Assembly (NCBI GenBank): GCA_000752035.1
Contig: CCFE01000021.1
Location: 584,035 to 646,792, forward strand
Direction of reading: 5' to 3'
Length of the DNA: 62,758 nt
Origin: Bacillus rubiinfantis
GTDB lineage: Bacteria; Bacillota; Bacilli; Bacillales; Cytobacillaceae
A program made the position numbers and the translations under genes. Numbering within the stretch: the stretch's first letter is position 1; every line of letters begins with the position of its first letter. Below, one piece after another: positions 35,044-42,503 of the stretch. The notes below the pieces were generated by a model. That model ran no database searches and was not told where the DNA came from. It was given only the letters and a program-made list of their open reading frames with translations.

Positions 35044-35229
35044 TTACTGATTTTTCAATGCTTGTTCACCCATGGCAATCAGGCGTTTTGTCATCTCGCC
35101 GCCTACAGATCCATTGGCTCGTGCGGTCGTATCTGCACCAAGCTGAACTCCAAACTCATTGGCAATCTCTTGCTTCATCTGCTCTAAAGCGTCTTCAGCT
35201 CCAGGAACCAAAAGTTTGTTTCTAGCCAT
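35044..35229 (-). CDS. Alpha/beta-type small acid-soluble spore protein
   Basis: A 61-residue DNA-binding spore protein that coats and protects spore DNA and is degraded by the Gpr protease at germination. The germination protease site lies in ALEQMKQEIANEFGVQLGAD (about 14-33), followed by the conserved NGSVGGEMTKRLI. It has the length of Bacillus SspA/B-type proteins. GGAGTGATGG precedes the ATG. A forespore (sigma-G) promoter is expected; AAATA and CAAAATTA about 19 nt apart on the minus strand are weak candidates, overlapping the inverted repeat at 35257-35275. Confidence 0.95.
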   Translation of the reverse strand: MARNKLLVPGAEDALEQMKQEIANEFGVQLGADTTARANGSVGGEMTKRLIAMGEQALKNQ

Positions 35230-35256
35230 GATCCATCACTCCCGAACGATAATTTT

Positions 35257-35275
35257 GAGCAATAAGAAGTTGCTC
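35257..35275. repeat. Short inverted repeat upstream of the SASP gene
   Basis: GAGCAA (35257-35262) and TTGCTC (35270-35275) flank 7 nt, upstream of the spore-protein gene in its likely promoter zone. It could be a regulator site or a chance repeat. Confidence 0.35.
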
Positions 35276-35326
35276 GTATTTATTTTACCCAAGCTGAAAA
35301 AACTAATACACGATAAGCGTGAATGT

Positions 35327-36463
35327 CTATTTTGCATAGAAGTTTTCTGTATAATATGGCTGGGATTGTTGATTGAAGGCAACTCCCACGCCTAGAAATT
35401 CATAGCCTTTACGTAAGATATTCTCCCGATGTCCGAGCGAATTCATTAGTCCTTCATGGGCAAATATGCTGCTTAGCTGGCCATAAGCGAGATTTTCCCC
35501 TGCTAGATAAAAGATGATATGATCTTCCTTCATTCGGTCAAAGGGAGATTGCCCTTGTAAATTGGTATGGTCAAAATAATCGTGTTCGGCCATATCTGTA
35601 CTATGCTCTCGCGCCGTTTTGCGAACCTTGTTATCCCACGTTAAAATCGGCAGTCCATGTTCCACCCTAGCAGCATTGGTTAAATCAAACAGCTGATATT
35701 CAAAACCCTCTTTTAAAGCCGGGCTTGGGTTGGTGTAAAAATCAGCTTTCTGCTGCTCCATTTCTTTTGTTATGAGCTGTAAAGCTGTTACGGTATTTTT
35801 TTCATGTTTATCATAAAAGACGGTCACATATGTGTCATCTTTTAAAAACACATCATAATCACTGTTTTGATCCAACTGATAAATCGTTAAGCCTTTCTGA
35901 ATTTTTGTTAGTGGGTTGCCAAGGACAGAGCGAACATCAGCTTTCGGAGTTCCTAATTTTATGCCGATTTTAGATGCTATTAAATCTTGATTTGTATAAA
36001 GGCCAGCAATTTTATTGTTTTTATTAAACATCACCATAAGAAAATTCTGGTAGTTATCATGATAAGTATGCCAATAGCTGCCGTACTCATTCATGGTGGA
36101 GCGAGTTGCTTTACCTACGATCCGTTCCACTTTTCCCTTCGTATCGCCAAGCTCAAGGTTATGAACGGAAAAGAGTTGCGAGGTCGGTGTTTTTAACGAA
36201 GTTTTTTCCTTGGGAGCCTGCTTTTCTGCCTTTAGCGGCTGCTCATCCTGTTGGCCTTCAAGCTTTTGTAAAACTTGTTGCACTCCCTCAGAAACGGAGT
36301 CAATGATGGCAATTGTCTGGGGATCTTTGGCCACACTATCTATTTCAGCTTTCATTTGTTGCAGCGAGTCAGCAACATCACTGTTTTCGATTTTTCCTTC
36401 AATAACGGGCCAGGTAAAATAAAGCAGGCCTAAAAAGGACAGGAAGATGAGAAAACGTTTCAT
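35327..36463 (-). CDS. YlbC-like CAP/SCP-domain secreted protein
   Basis: A 378-residue exported protein with an N-terminal membrane or signal helix (residues 3-20), then a helical linker and a proline/lysine-rich spacer (about 75-95). The CAP-associated N-terminal domain (about 98-235) is followed by a C-terminal CAP/SCP domain (about 255-378), with LFDLTNAARVEHGLPILTWDNKVRKTAREHSTDMAEHDYFDH, GENLAYG and LMNSLGHRENIL. The domain order matches Bacillus YlbC. CAP proteins of this type are linked to cell envelope or sporulation, but their activity is unknown. AAGGAGG precedes the ATG. Confidence 0.88.
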   Translation of the reverse strand: MKRFLIFLSFLGLLYFTWPVIEGKIENSDVADSLQQMKAEIDSVAKDPQTIAIIDSVSEGVQQVLQKLEGQQDEQPLKAEKQAPKEKTSLKTPTSQLFSVHNLELGDTKGKVERIVGKATRSTMNEYGSYWHTYHDNYQNFLMVMFNKNNKIAGLYTNQDLIASKIGIKLGTPKADVRSVLGNPLTKIQKGLTIYQLDQNSDYDVFLKDDTYVTVFYDKHEKNTVTALQLITKEMEQQKADFYTNPSPALKEGFEYQLFDLTNAARVEHGLPILTWDNKVRKTAREHSTDMAEHDYFDHTNLQGQSPFDRMKEDHIIFYLAGENLAYGQLSSIFAHEGLMNSLGHRENILRKGYEFLGVGVAFNQQSQPYYTENFYAK

Positions 36464-36588
36464 TGACTTGCCTCCTTTTCTATTGGCATTGTCACCAATA
36501 TTGAATGATGATATAAGCGGTTGGCATAATTCGTAATAATTGATATTGTACTTGATGTAACATTTTATTTTAACAGGTAGGGGAAGTT

Positions 36589-37404
36589 ATGACAATGAAC
36601 CAGATAAATGTGTTGTTTATTGGTGCAGGGCGAATGGCACAAGCACTAATTGCAGGAATTAAGCAAGACGAGCAGTTTTCATTAATCGTGGCAAATAAGG
36701 GAAATAAAGAGCGTCTTGCCTTTGTCAGAGAGATGTATGGTGTACATACAACTGATCATTGGCAGAAGGCGGTTAGCAGAGTTAACATAATCGTTCTTGC
36801 ACTGCCTCCCGAAAATCATGATGTGATCTTAGCAGAGCTCAAGCAGCTCGTATCAGGCCAGCTGATTGTAACGATTGCGGCCGGAATAAGTCCGACCTAT
36901 TTAGAGAGTGAGCTCCCATCCGGAACAGCTGTTGCCTGGGTAATGCCTAATACAGCTGCAAAGTTAGGGCAATCGATTACCTTGTATGCCTTAGGCCACT
37001 ATGTTAATGATAAGCAGCATGAATGGATTCGCAATCTGATTCGGGGGATTGGTGATTTTGAATTTGTCACCGAGCACCAAATCCATGAATTGACGGCGAT
37101 CACGGGCAGTGCTCCAGCTTTTGTCTACTTAATGGCCTCTGTCTTGGAAAAATTAGCAGAGGAAACTGGTATATCTGCGCAGCAAGCAAGAAAGCTGGTT
37201 GCGCAGATGATTGCTGGTTCGACGGAGATGCTGAAAACAAATCAGGATTATTTTGATTTGATAGATGAGGTGGCCACTCCAGGCGGATCAACGGCTGCTG
37301 GCGTCGAAGTATTACTCCAATCTAGGTTTCCTGAATTGTTGCGCGAGGCAATTAGTGCCTGCCGAAAAAAAGCACAGGAGTTAATAAGCATAGAAACATA
37401 CTAA
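36589..37404 (+). CDS. proC: Pyrroline-5-carboxylate reductase
   Basis: A 271-residue enzyme for the last step of proline synthesis (pyrroline-5-carboxylate to proline, NAD(P)H). The N-terminal Rossmann motif is GAGRMA (12-17). The C-terminal dimer domain has the family signature ITGSAPAFVYLMASVLEKLAEETGISAQQA and VATPGGSTAAGVEVL. Bacillus has several paralogues (ProI, ProG, ProH and the shorter ComER); I cannot tell which one this is. GGTAGGGGAAG precedes the ATG. The proB-proA operon lies 18 kb downstream. Confidence 0.88.
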   Translation: MTMNQINVLFIGAGRMAQALIAGIKQDEQFSLIVANKGNKERLAFVREMYGVHTTDHWQKAVSRVNIIVLALPPENHDVILAELKQLVSGQLIVTIAAGISPTYLESELPSGTAVAWVMPNTAAKLGQSITLYALGHYVNDKQHEWIRNLIRGIGDFEFVTEHQIHELTAITGSAPAFVYLMASVLEKLAEETGISAQQARKLVAQMIAGSTEMLKTNQDYFDLIDEVATPGGSTAAGVEVLLQSRFPELLREAISACRKKAQELISIETY

Positions 37405-37423
37405 ATTGAATTATTTGCTACAA

Positions 37424-37449
37424 GGGGGCTGGTGCATACCAGCTGCCCC
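37424..37449. terminator. GC-rich hairpin between proC and the convergent dehydrogenase gene
   Basis: GCTGGT and ACCAGC flank GCAT, extended by GGGG and CCCC with a 2-nt bulge. There is no T-run on either side, so termination is uncertain. Confidence 0.4.
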
Positions 37450-37482
37450 TAGGCTATGGATTTCTAGCATCAGTAATTTCGA

Positions 37483-38460
37483 TTATTTGTTGAATACTTC
37501 AGGATTGACTAGATTTTTTGGCCGTCTGCCTTCTAATCCAGCAACTAAATTTTCCACGGCAAGCTCAGCCATTTTTACTTCAGTTTCGTAGGTGGCCGAA
37601 CCAAGGTGAGGGGTGGTAACCACATTTGGAAATGCAAGCAGCGGATGATTTTTGTCAACCGGTTCAGAGCGATAGACATCTACTGCCGCACCGAGTATTT
37701 GTTTCGACCTTAATGCCTCAACTAATGCTGCCTCATCGACCGTTTTTCCCCGTGAGCCATTAACAAAAAACGCGGTTGACTTCATGAGCGCAAATTCTCG
37801 TTTCCCCATTAAGTTTTCGGTTTCCGGTGTCAATGGTGTCATTAACACTACGAAGTCTGCTGCTTTTAACAGCGTGTCGAGGTCACAGTATGTTGCATTG
37901 TATTTTTCCTCTGCCTCCAAGTTACGGCTGCGATTATGATACAAGATGTTCATATCAAAACCAAAATGTCCGCGCTTGGCTATTTCAGCGCCAATTTTCC
38001 CCATTCCGATAATGCCTAAGGTTTTATGATGGACATCGATGGCAAATTGGTCTCTTGTGAGGTAATGCTTCCATTGTCCAGACTTTACAAATTGGTCCAT
38101 TTCGGGAATCCGCCGCGCCGCTGCAAGGAGAATGCCGAAAAGCGCATCCGCTACTGTTCCTTCCAAGACTCCGGGGGTATTCGTTCCCATAACACCGCGT
38201 TTAGTCATTTCATCAAGTGAAAAATTGTTATAACCAGTAGAGTTATTGGCAACGATTTTTAGTTTAGGGGCACGTTCTAGCAAGGCTTTATTTACTGGAA
38301 GTGAAAGACCAATAATACCCTCCGCCTTCCCTAATGCCTCCATGAAGGCCGGATCTGTTTCTGGATTAATGTCTTCAAAAAAGTCAATATCATATTCTGC
38401 TGATAATTTATCTAATGCTTCGGTGATTACAAAGTTGTAAGCAATGATTTTTCTTTTCAT
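37483..38460 (-). CDS. D-isomer-specific 2-hydroxyacid dehydrogenase (glyoxylate/hydroxypyruvate reductase-like)
   Basis: A 325-residue NAD(P)-dependent enzyme that reduces 2-oxo acids. The cofactor motif GMGKIGAEIAKRG is near 153. Catalytic residues lie in NGSRGKTVDEAAL (Arg), DVYRSEPVDKNHPLL (Glu) and TPHLGSATYE (His). The pattern suits the glyoxylate/2-ketogluconate reductase group. The ATG at 38460 has AAGGAG 7 nt upstream; a longer in-frame reading to 38520 has no such support. It is divergent from ftsZ, with 331 nt between them. Confidence 0.88.
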   Translation of the reverse strand: MKRKIIAYNFVITEALDKLSAEYDIDFFEDINPETDPAFMEALGKAEGIIGLSLPVNKALLERAPKLKIVANNSTGYNNFSLDEMTKRGVMGTNTPGVLEGTVADALFGILLAAARRIPEMDQFVKSGQWKHYLTRDQFAIDVHHKTLGIIGMGKIGAEIAKRGHFGFDMNILYHNRSRNLEAEEKYNATYCDLDTLLKAADFVVLMTPLTPETENLMGKREFALMKSTAFFVNGSRGKTVDEAALVEALRSKQILGAAVDVYRSEPVDKNHPLLAFPNVVTTPHLGSATYETEVKMAELAVENLVAGLEGRRPKNLVNPEVFNK

Positions 38461-38583
38461 GTCATGACTCCTTTCGATATTCTTGCTCTTGTTGGTGATG
38501 TTCTCTTTTAAAAGTGACATAATTATCTGAAACAGTCAATCGATGAATCATCAGGCCTTTTTTATAGCCAACCATAATCTATT

Positions 38584-38605
38584 AAATAGGAATTTTTTCC
38601 TATTT
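38584..38605. promoter_or_regulatory. Perfect palindrome in the ftsZ/dehydrogenase intergenic region
   Basis: AAATAGGAA (38584-38592) and TTCCTATTT (38597-38605) flank TTTT. It lies between the divergent genes, about 100 nt upstream of TATAAT-type boxes at about 38683-38700 that could serve ftsZ. It may be a regulator site or a hairpin. Confidence 0.45.
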
Positions 38606-38791
38606 CAATCCATGACAAGATTTAGTTAACTATGATAAACAAATTAATTTTTGATTAAATAGTAGAAAGGAAACCTATTTTCATATAATTTGTGTATAAT
38701 TCAAATTAATAGAGAAAAATTTTGATACTACAAAAGGAGCAGGCTCCGAATAGTTGCACAAAGTATGAGATAGAGAGAGTGGGGGAGAACA

Positions 38792-40063
38792 ATGTGGGAT
38801 TTTGAAATGGATATTGATCAAGTTGCACGGATTAAAGTAATCGGTGTTGGCGGCGGAGGAAATAACGCTGTCAACCGTATGATAGAGGATGGCGTACAAG
38901 GAGTAGAATTCATTGCTGTTAATACGGATGCACAAGCTCTTAAACTATCAAAAGCGGAAATTAAATTACAGCTAGGGGCTTCTTTAACAAGGGGGCTAGG
39001 GGCTGGTGCCAACCCTGAAATAGGCCGAAGAGCAGTAGAAGAGAGCAGACAGCAGCTGTACGAGGCACTCGATGGCGCTGATATGGTGTTCGTAACCGCA
39101 GGGATGGGCGGCGGTACAGGTACAGGTGCTGCTCCAGCGATTGCCCAAATCGCACGGGAAATTGGTGCCTTAACAATCGGGGTTGTCACTCGGCCATTTG
39201 GATTTGAAGGTCATAAACGGCGAGTTAATGCGGCAAATGGTATTAAAGAAATGAGGGAAGCAGTTGATACTCTTATCATCGTCCCAAATGATCGCTTGTT
39301 ACAAATCGTTGATAAACGAACACCGATGATTGAGGCCTTCCACGAGGCTGATAATGTCCTTCGTCAAGGTGTGCAAGGAATTTCTGATTTGATTGCTGTT
39401 CCAGGACTGATTAATCTCGATTTTGCCGATGTCAAAACCATCATGTCTAATCAGGGAACGGCGTTAATGGGGATAGGTGCTGCTAAAGGTGAAGGGCGTG
39501 CCATCGAAGCGGCGAAAAAGGCGATCTCCAGTCCGTTGCTTGAAACGTCGATTGATGGGGCAAAAGGTGTATTAATGAATATAACCGGAGGGACTGACCT
39601 CAGTTTATTTGAGGTCCAAGAGGCTGCTGACATTGTTGCCTCAGCTGCTGATCAAGACCTCAATATGATTTTTGGCTCGATTATTAATGAGAACCTAAAA
39701 GATGAAATTATGATAACGGTTATCGCCACTGGCTTTTCAGAGACTAGTCGTGCCGAAACAAATTCGGCTAATCTTAGCAGAGGAATGATGGGGAAACGGA
39801 ATGCGCACATGAATCCTGCCGGACATCAGGAAATGAGACACGGGAGTGAGACAAGACCAACGGCTAAGCGTATGGAAGATCGTAAAAGTGAACAGCTAAA
39901 TCAACGTTTATCCGATGACCGGGTTGAAACTGCTGGAAAGGGCTACGGTTATCCGCAAGATTCAGGTAATGCGCGTGACAATGAACCGAATTCCTGGAAT
40001 ACCAATCAGGAGGATCAATTAGACATTCCGGCCTTTTTACGCAACCGCCGCAGACGAACATAA
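38792..40063 (+). CDS. ftsZ: Cell division protein FtsZ, isolated copy
   Basis: A 423-residue tubulin-like GTPase that forms the Z ring. The opening is nearly Bacillus FtsZ (MWDFEMDIDQVARIKVIGVGGGGNNAVNRMIE). The GTP-binding signature GGGTGTG is at about 106-112, the T7 loop NLDFADVKTIMSN at about 208-220 carries the catalytic aspartates, and the C-terminal tail ends DIPAFLRNRRRR, the peptide that binds FtsA, SepF and EzrA. All key residues look intact. The C-terminal linker (about 320-405) is charged and poorly conserved. GGGGGAG precedes the ATG. In Bacilli ftsZ sits with ftsA in the division cluster; here the neighbours are a hydroxyacid dehydrogenase and an APH-type kinase, so it is either a second FtsZ or a relocated gene. 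Confidence 0.93.
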   Translation: MWDFEMDIDQVARIKVIGVGGGGNNAVNRMIEDGVQGVEFIAVNTDAQALKLSKAEIKLQLGASLTRGLGAGANPEIGRRAVEESRQQLYEALDGADMVFVTAGMGGGTGTGAAPAIAQIAREIGALTIGVVTRPFGFEGHKRRVNAANGIKEMREAVDTLIIVPNDRLLQIVDKRTPMIEAFHEADNVLRQGVQGISDLIAVPGLINLDFADVKTIMSNQGTALMGIGAAKGEGRAIEAAKKAISSPLLETSIDGAKGVLMNITGGTDLSLFEVQEAADIVASAADQDLNMIFGSIINENLKDEIMITVIATGFSETSRAETNSANLSRGMMGKRNAHMNPAGHQEMRHGSETRPTAKRMEDRKSEQLNQRLSDDRVETAGKGYGYPQDSGNARDNEPNSWNTNQEDQLDIPAFLRNRRRRT

Positions 40064-40095
40064 ACAGGCTTAAACAAGCTTTCATATATTGATTC

Positions 40096-40137
40096 AAAAG
40101 CAAGGGAAAAAATCGCTTCATTTTTCCTTGCTTTTTG
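40096..40137 (+). terminator. Terminator after ftsZ
   Basis: AAAAGCAAGGGAAAAA and TTTTTCCTTGCTTTTT form a long stem with one bulged base and an 8-9-nt loop. Confidence 0.85.
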
Positions 40138-40216
40138 TTTTCGCATTAATTAACTTTGTGAACGGGGCTGTCAAAGTGACAGCCTTTTGCGAAAGTAACT
40201 CGAAGGGAGTCATGAT

Positions 40217-41227
40217 ATGCGCCAATCACCGGTTGACCCATTGATAGCTTCGTTGGAAAAGTTTAATGAGATTGCCCTAAATGCACTAGCATACTTCCCT
40301 TTTTTAACCTCTTCGACATTACAATTATTAAACTATTCCGAAAACTCTACTTATCTAGTAGAAGGAAAATCAGGAGATCAATATATTTTACGTGTTGGTC
40401 GTCCGCTCTATCATACAAAGGAAGAGATTAATAGTGAATTAGCGTGGTTGCAGTCACTGGATAAGCATGTATCCATTAAGGTTTCTTTACCTGTAGTAGG
40501 GGCGGGTGGGGAATATGTCCATGAAGTCACCCATGACAATATTTCTTACTATTGTGTGGTATTCACATTTCTTAATGGGATATCACCTGATGAGGAGAAC
40601 GAAGATGAACTAGTAAAACAGTTTCAAATTATAGGGGAAATTACGGCTCATCTCCATCAGCATAGTGTTGAAAACCGTGATGAATTGAAGTCTATTAAAC
40701 GATTGCACTGGGACTACGATGCCATTTTGGGACCTGCTCCGAAATGGGGCAGATGGCAGGATGGTTTAGCGATAACCTCTGAAAGAGAAGCGTTATTTGA
40801 ACAGGTCGCGCAAAAAATTAAAAAAAGACTAATAGACTTTGGAAAAGGACCTGATCGATACGGGTTAATTCATTCAGATTTGCGGCTTGCTAATCTATTG
40901 GTTGAAGGAAACGACCTGAACGTAATTGATTTCGATGATTGCGGCTACGGCTGGTATGTATATGATATCGCCGCCTCACTGAGTTTTATCGAACACAAAC
41001 CATATGTACCCGCGCTCATTTCCTCGTGGCTAAAGGGATACCGAAAAGTGCGGCCGTTGACACAAGAAGAAGAACAGGAAATCCCAACTTTTATCATGAT
41101 GCGCCGCTTACAGTTAATTGCTTGGGTTGGAAGCCGGGATAATGAAACAACAAGAGAACTTGGTAGTCAATTTACCGAGCAAACGGATGAACTGGCAAAG
41201 CGTTATTTAGCTGATACATTGATTTAA
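40217..41227 (+). CDS. Aminoglycoside-phosphotransferase-fold kinase
   Basis: A 336-residue kinase of the APH/homoserine-kinase-II fold. The nucleotide loop region is LLNYSENSTYLVEGKSGDQYILRV (about 37-60). The catalytic loop is HSDLRLANLL (His219, Asp221, Asn226), followed by the metal-binding IDFDDCGYGW (about 238-247). Members phosphorylate small molecules such as homoserine, choline or sugars, and annotation as resistance is usually wrong for stand-alone chromosomal genes. The substrate is unknown. TCGAAGGGAG precedes the ATG. Confidence 0.85.
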   Translation: MRQSPVDPLIASLEKFNEIALNALAYFPFLTSSTLQLLNYSENSTYLVEGKSGDQYILRVGRPLYHTKEEINSELAWLQSLDKHVSIKVSLPVVGAGGEYVHEVTHDNISYYCVVFTFLNGISPDEENEDELVKQFQIIGEITAHLHQHSVENRDELKSIKRLHWDYDAILGPAPKWGRWQDGLAITSEREALFEQVAQKIKKRLIDFGKGPDRYGLIHSDLRLANLLVEGNDLNVIDFDDCGYGWYVYDIAASLSFIEHKPYVPALISSWLKGYRKVRPLTQEEEQEIPTFIMMRRLQLIAWVGSRDNETTRELGSQFTEQTDELAKRYLADTLI

Positions 41228-41374
41228 TGATTGGAAAAGAGCATCCATCGTCTAGCATCGCAGGTCTTTTTTAAAAAAATTATATTTGGAAAGTTGTTAA
41301 AACACTATTTTTTGAAAGCGTGTGCTATAATGATGTTAGATTTTGATACAAATTGTCGATAAGGGGTAATTATT

Positions 41375-42358
41375 ATGTTAAAAGACGTGTTTATGAGTTT
41401 ATCACAAAATCAACTTCTTAATAGTACCGCTAAAAAATATGGCTTGAAATTAGGTGCCCAAAGCGTTGTCGCTGGTACAAACATTGAGGAAGCGATTCAA
41501 AGTATTAAAGAGTTAAATGCCCACGGCATTTCTTGTACCGTAGATAATTTAGGAGAATTTGTTTTTAAAGAAGAAGAAGCCACTGCTGCAAAGGAACAAA
41601 TTCTTAAAGTAATTGAAGCTATACATGAACATAAAGTCGACGCTCACATTTCTATTAAACCGACCCAAGTAGGGCTTGATATTGACTACGCGTTCTGTTT
41701 AGGAAATGTGCGGGAAATTGTCCAGAAGGCAAATGAATATGACATGTTTGTCAATATTGATATGGAGGATTACAAACATCTGCCGCCAACATTAGATTTG
41801 TTAGACGAATTGGCAAAGGAATATGATAATGTTGGAACGGTTATTCAAGCTTACTTCCATGATGCACTTAATATGCTGCAAAAATATCAAAATTTCCGCA
41901 TCCGCCTTGTAAAAGGTGCTTATAAAGAGTCTGAGGAAATCGCATACCAAGATAAGAAAGATATTGATTCTAACTATATTAAGCTAATCGAATGGCATTT
42001 ATTGAACGGTAAGTTTACTTCGATTGCCACACATGATCATAAAATCATCAATCACGTGAAGAACTTTGTGAAAAAACATCAAATTCCGAATGATAAGTTT
42101 GAATTCCAAATGTTATACGGTTTCCGCCGAGATATGCAATTACAGCTTGCTAAGGAAGGCTATAATTTCTGCACATATGTTCCATTTGGAAATGACTGGT
42201 ATGGATATTTCATGCGCCGCCTAGCCGAGAGACCACAAAACCTAAACCTTGTTGCTAAGCAAGTCTTTAATAAAAAGACGAACACTGTACTTGGTGTAGC
42301 TGCTGGGGCATTTTTCCTTGGAAGGCTCACCAAATCACAAAATAAAAAGCGAAAATAA
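41375..42358 (+). CDS. putB: Proline dehydrogenase
   Basis: A 327-residue FAD enzyme that oxidises proline to pyrroline-5-carboxylate, the first step of proline catabolism. Signatures are HISIKPTQVGLDID (barrel strand), VNIDMEDYKHLP, RIRLVKGAYKE (about 178-188), FEFQMLYGFRRDMQ, and the C-terminal YVPFGNDWYGYFMRRLAERPQN with substrate-contacting arginines. The length matches Bacillus PutB/FadM. The next enzyme, P5C dehydrogenase, is not in this window. A TATAAT at 41326-41331 is the likely -10. Confidence 0.92.
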   Translation: MLKDVFMSLSQNQLLNSTAKKYGLKLGAQSVVAGTNIEEAIQSIKELNAHGISCTVDNLGEFVFKEEEATAAKEQILKVIEAIHEHKVDAHISIKPTQVGLDIDYAFCLGNVREIVQKANEYDMFVNIDMEDYKHLPPTLDLLDELAKEYDNVGTVIQAYFHDALNMLQKYQNFRIRLVKGAYKESEEIAYQDKKDIDSNYIKLIEWHLLNGKFTSIATHDHKIINHVKNFVKKHQIPNDKFEFQMLYGFRRDMQLQLAKEGYNFCTYVPFGNDWYGYFMRRLAERPQNLNLVAKQVFNKKTNTVLGVAAGAFFLGRLTKSQNKKRK

Positions 42359-42370
42359 ACAAAATAATTC

Positions 42371-42402
42371 AAACCTCTTGGTCATATCCAGGAGGTTTTA
42401 CT
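42371..42402 (+). terminator. Hairpin terminator after proline dehydrogenase
   Basis: AAACCTC and GAGGTTT, with inner TGG/CCA pairing around TCATAT, followed by TTA. The T-run is short. Confidence 0.55.
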
Positions 42403-42503
42403 GTGCTGGATGAAACGGGGCGGTTTTTACCAGAAAAAAGCTCTTGTCACCTACGTTTCTAGTAACCTATCATAATACTTGAAGCAAATGATAGGAGTGG
42501 TGG

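Noticed and set aside
40217..41227. Aminoglycoside resistance gene
   Set aside because: Only the general kinase fold is visible. The gene stands alone in a core-like region and lacks any specific resistance-family feature.
41312..41327. cre-like TTGAAAGCGTGTGCTA before proline dehydrogenase
   Set aside because: Three mismatches to the CcpA box, two in the W positions; too weak to claim.
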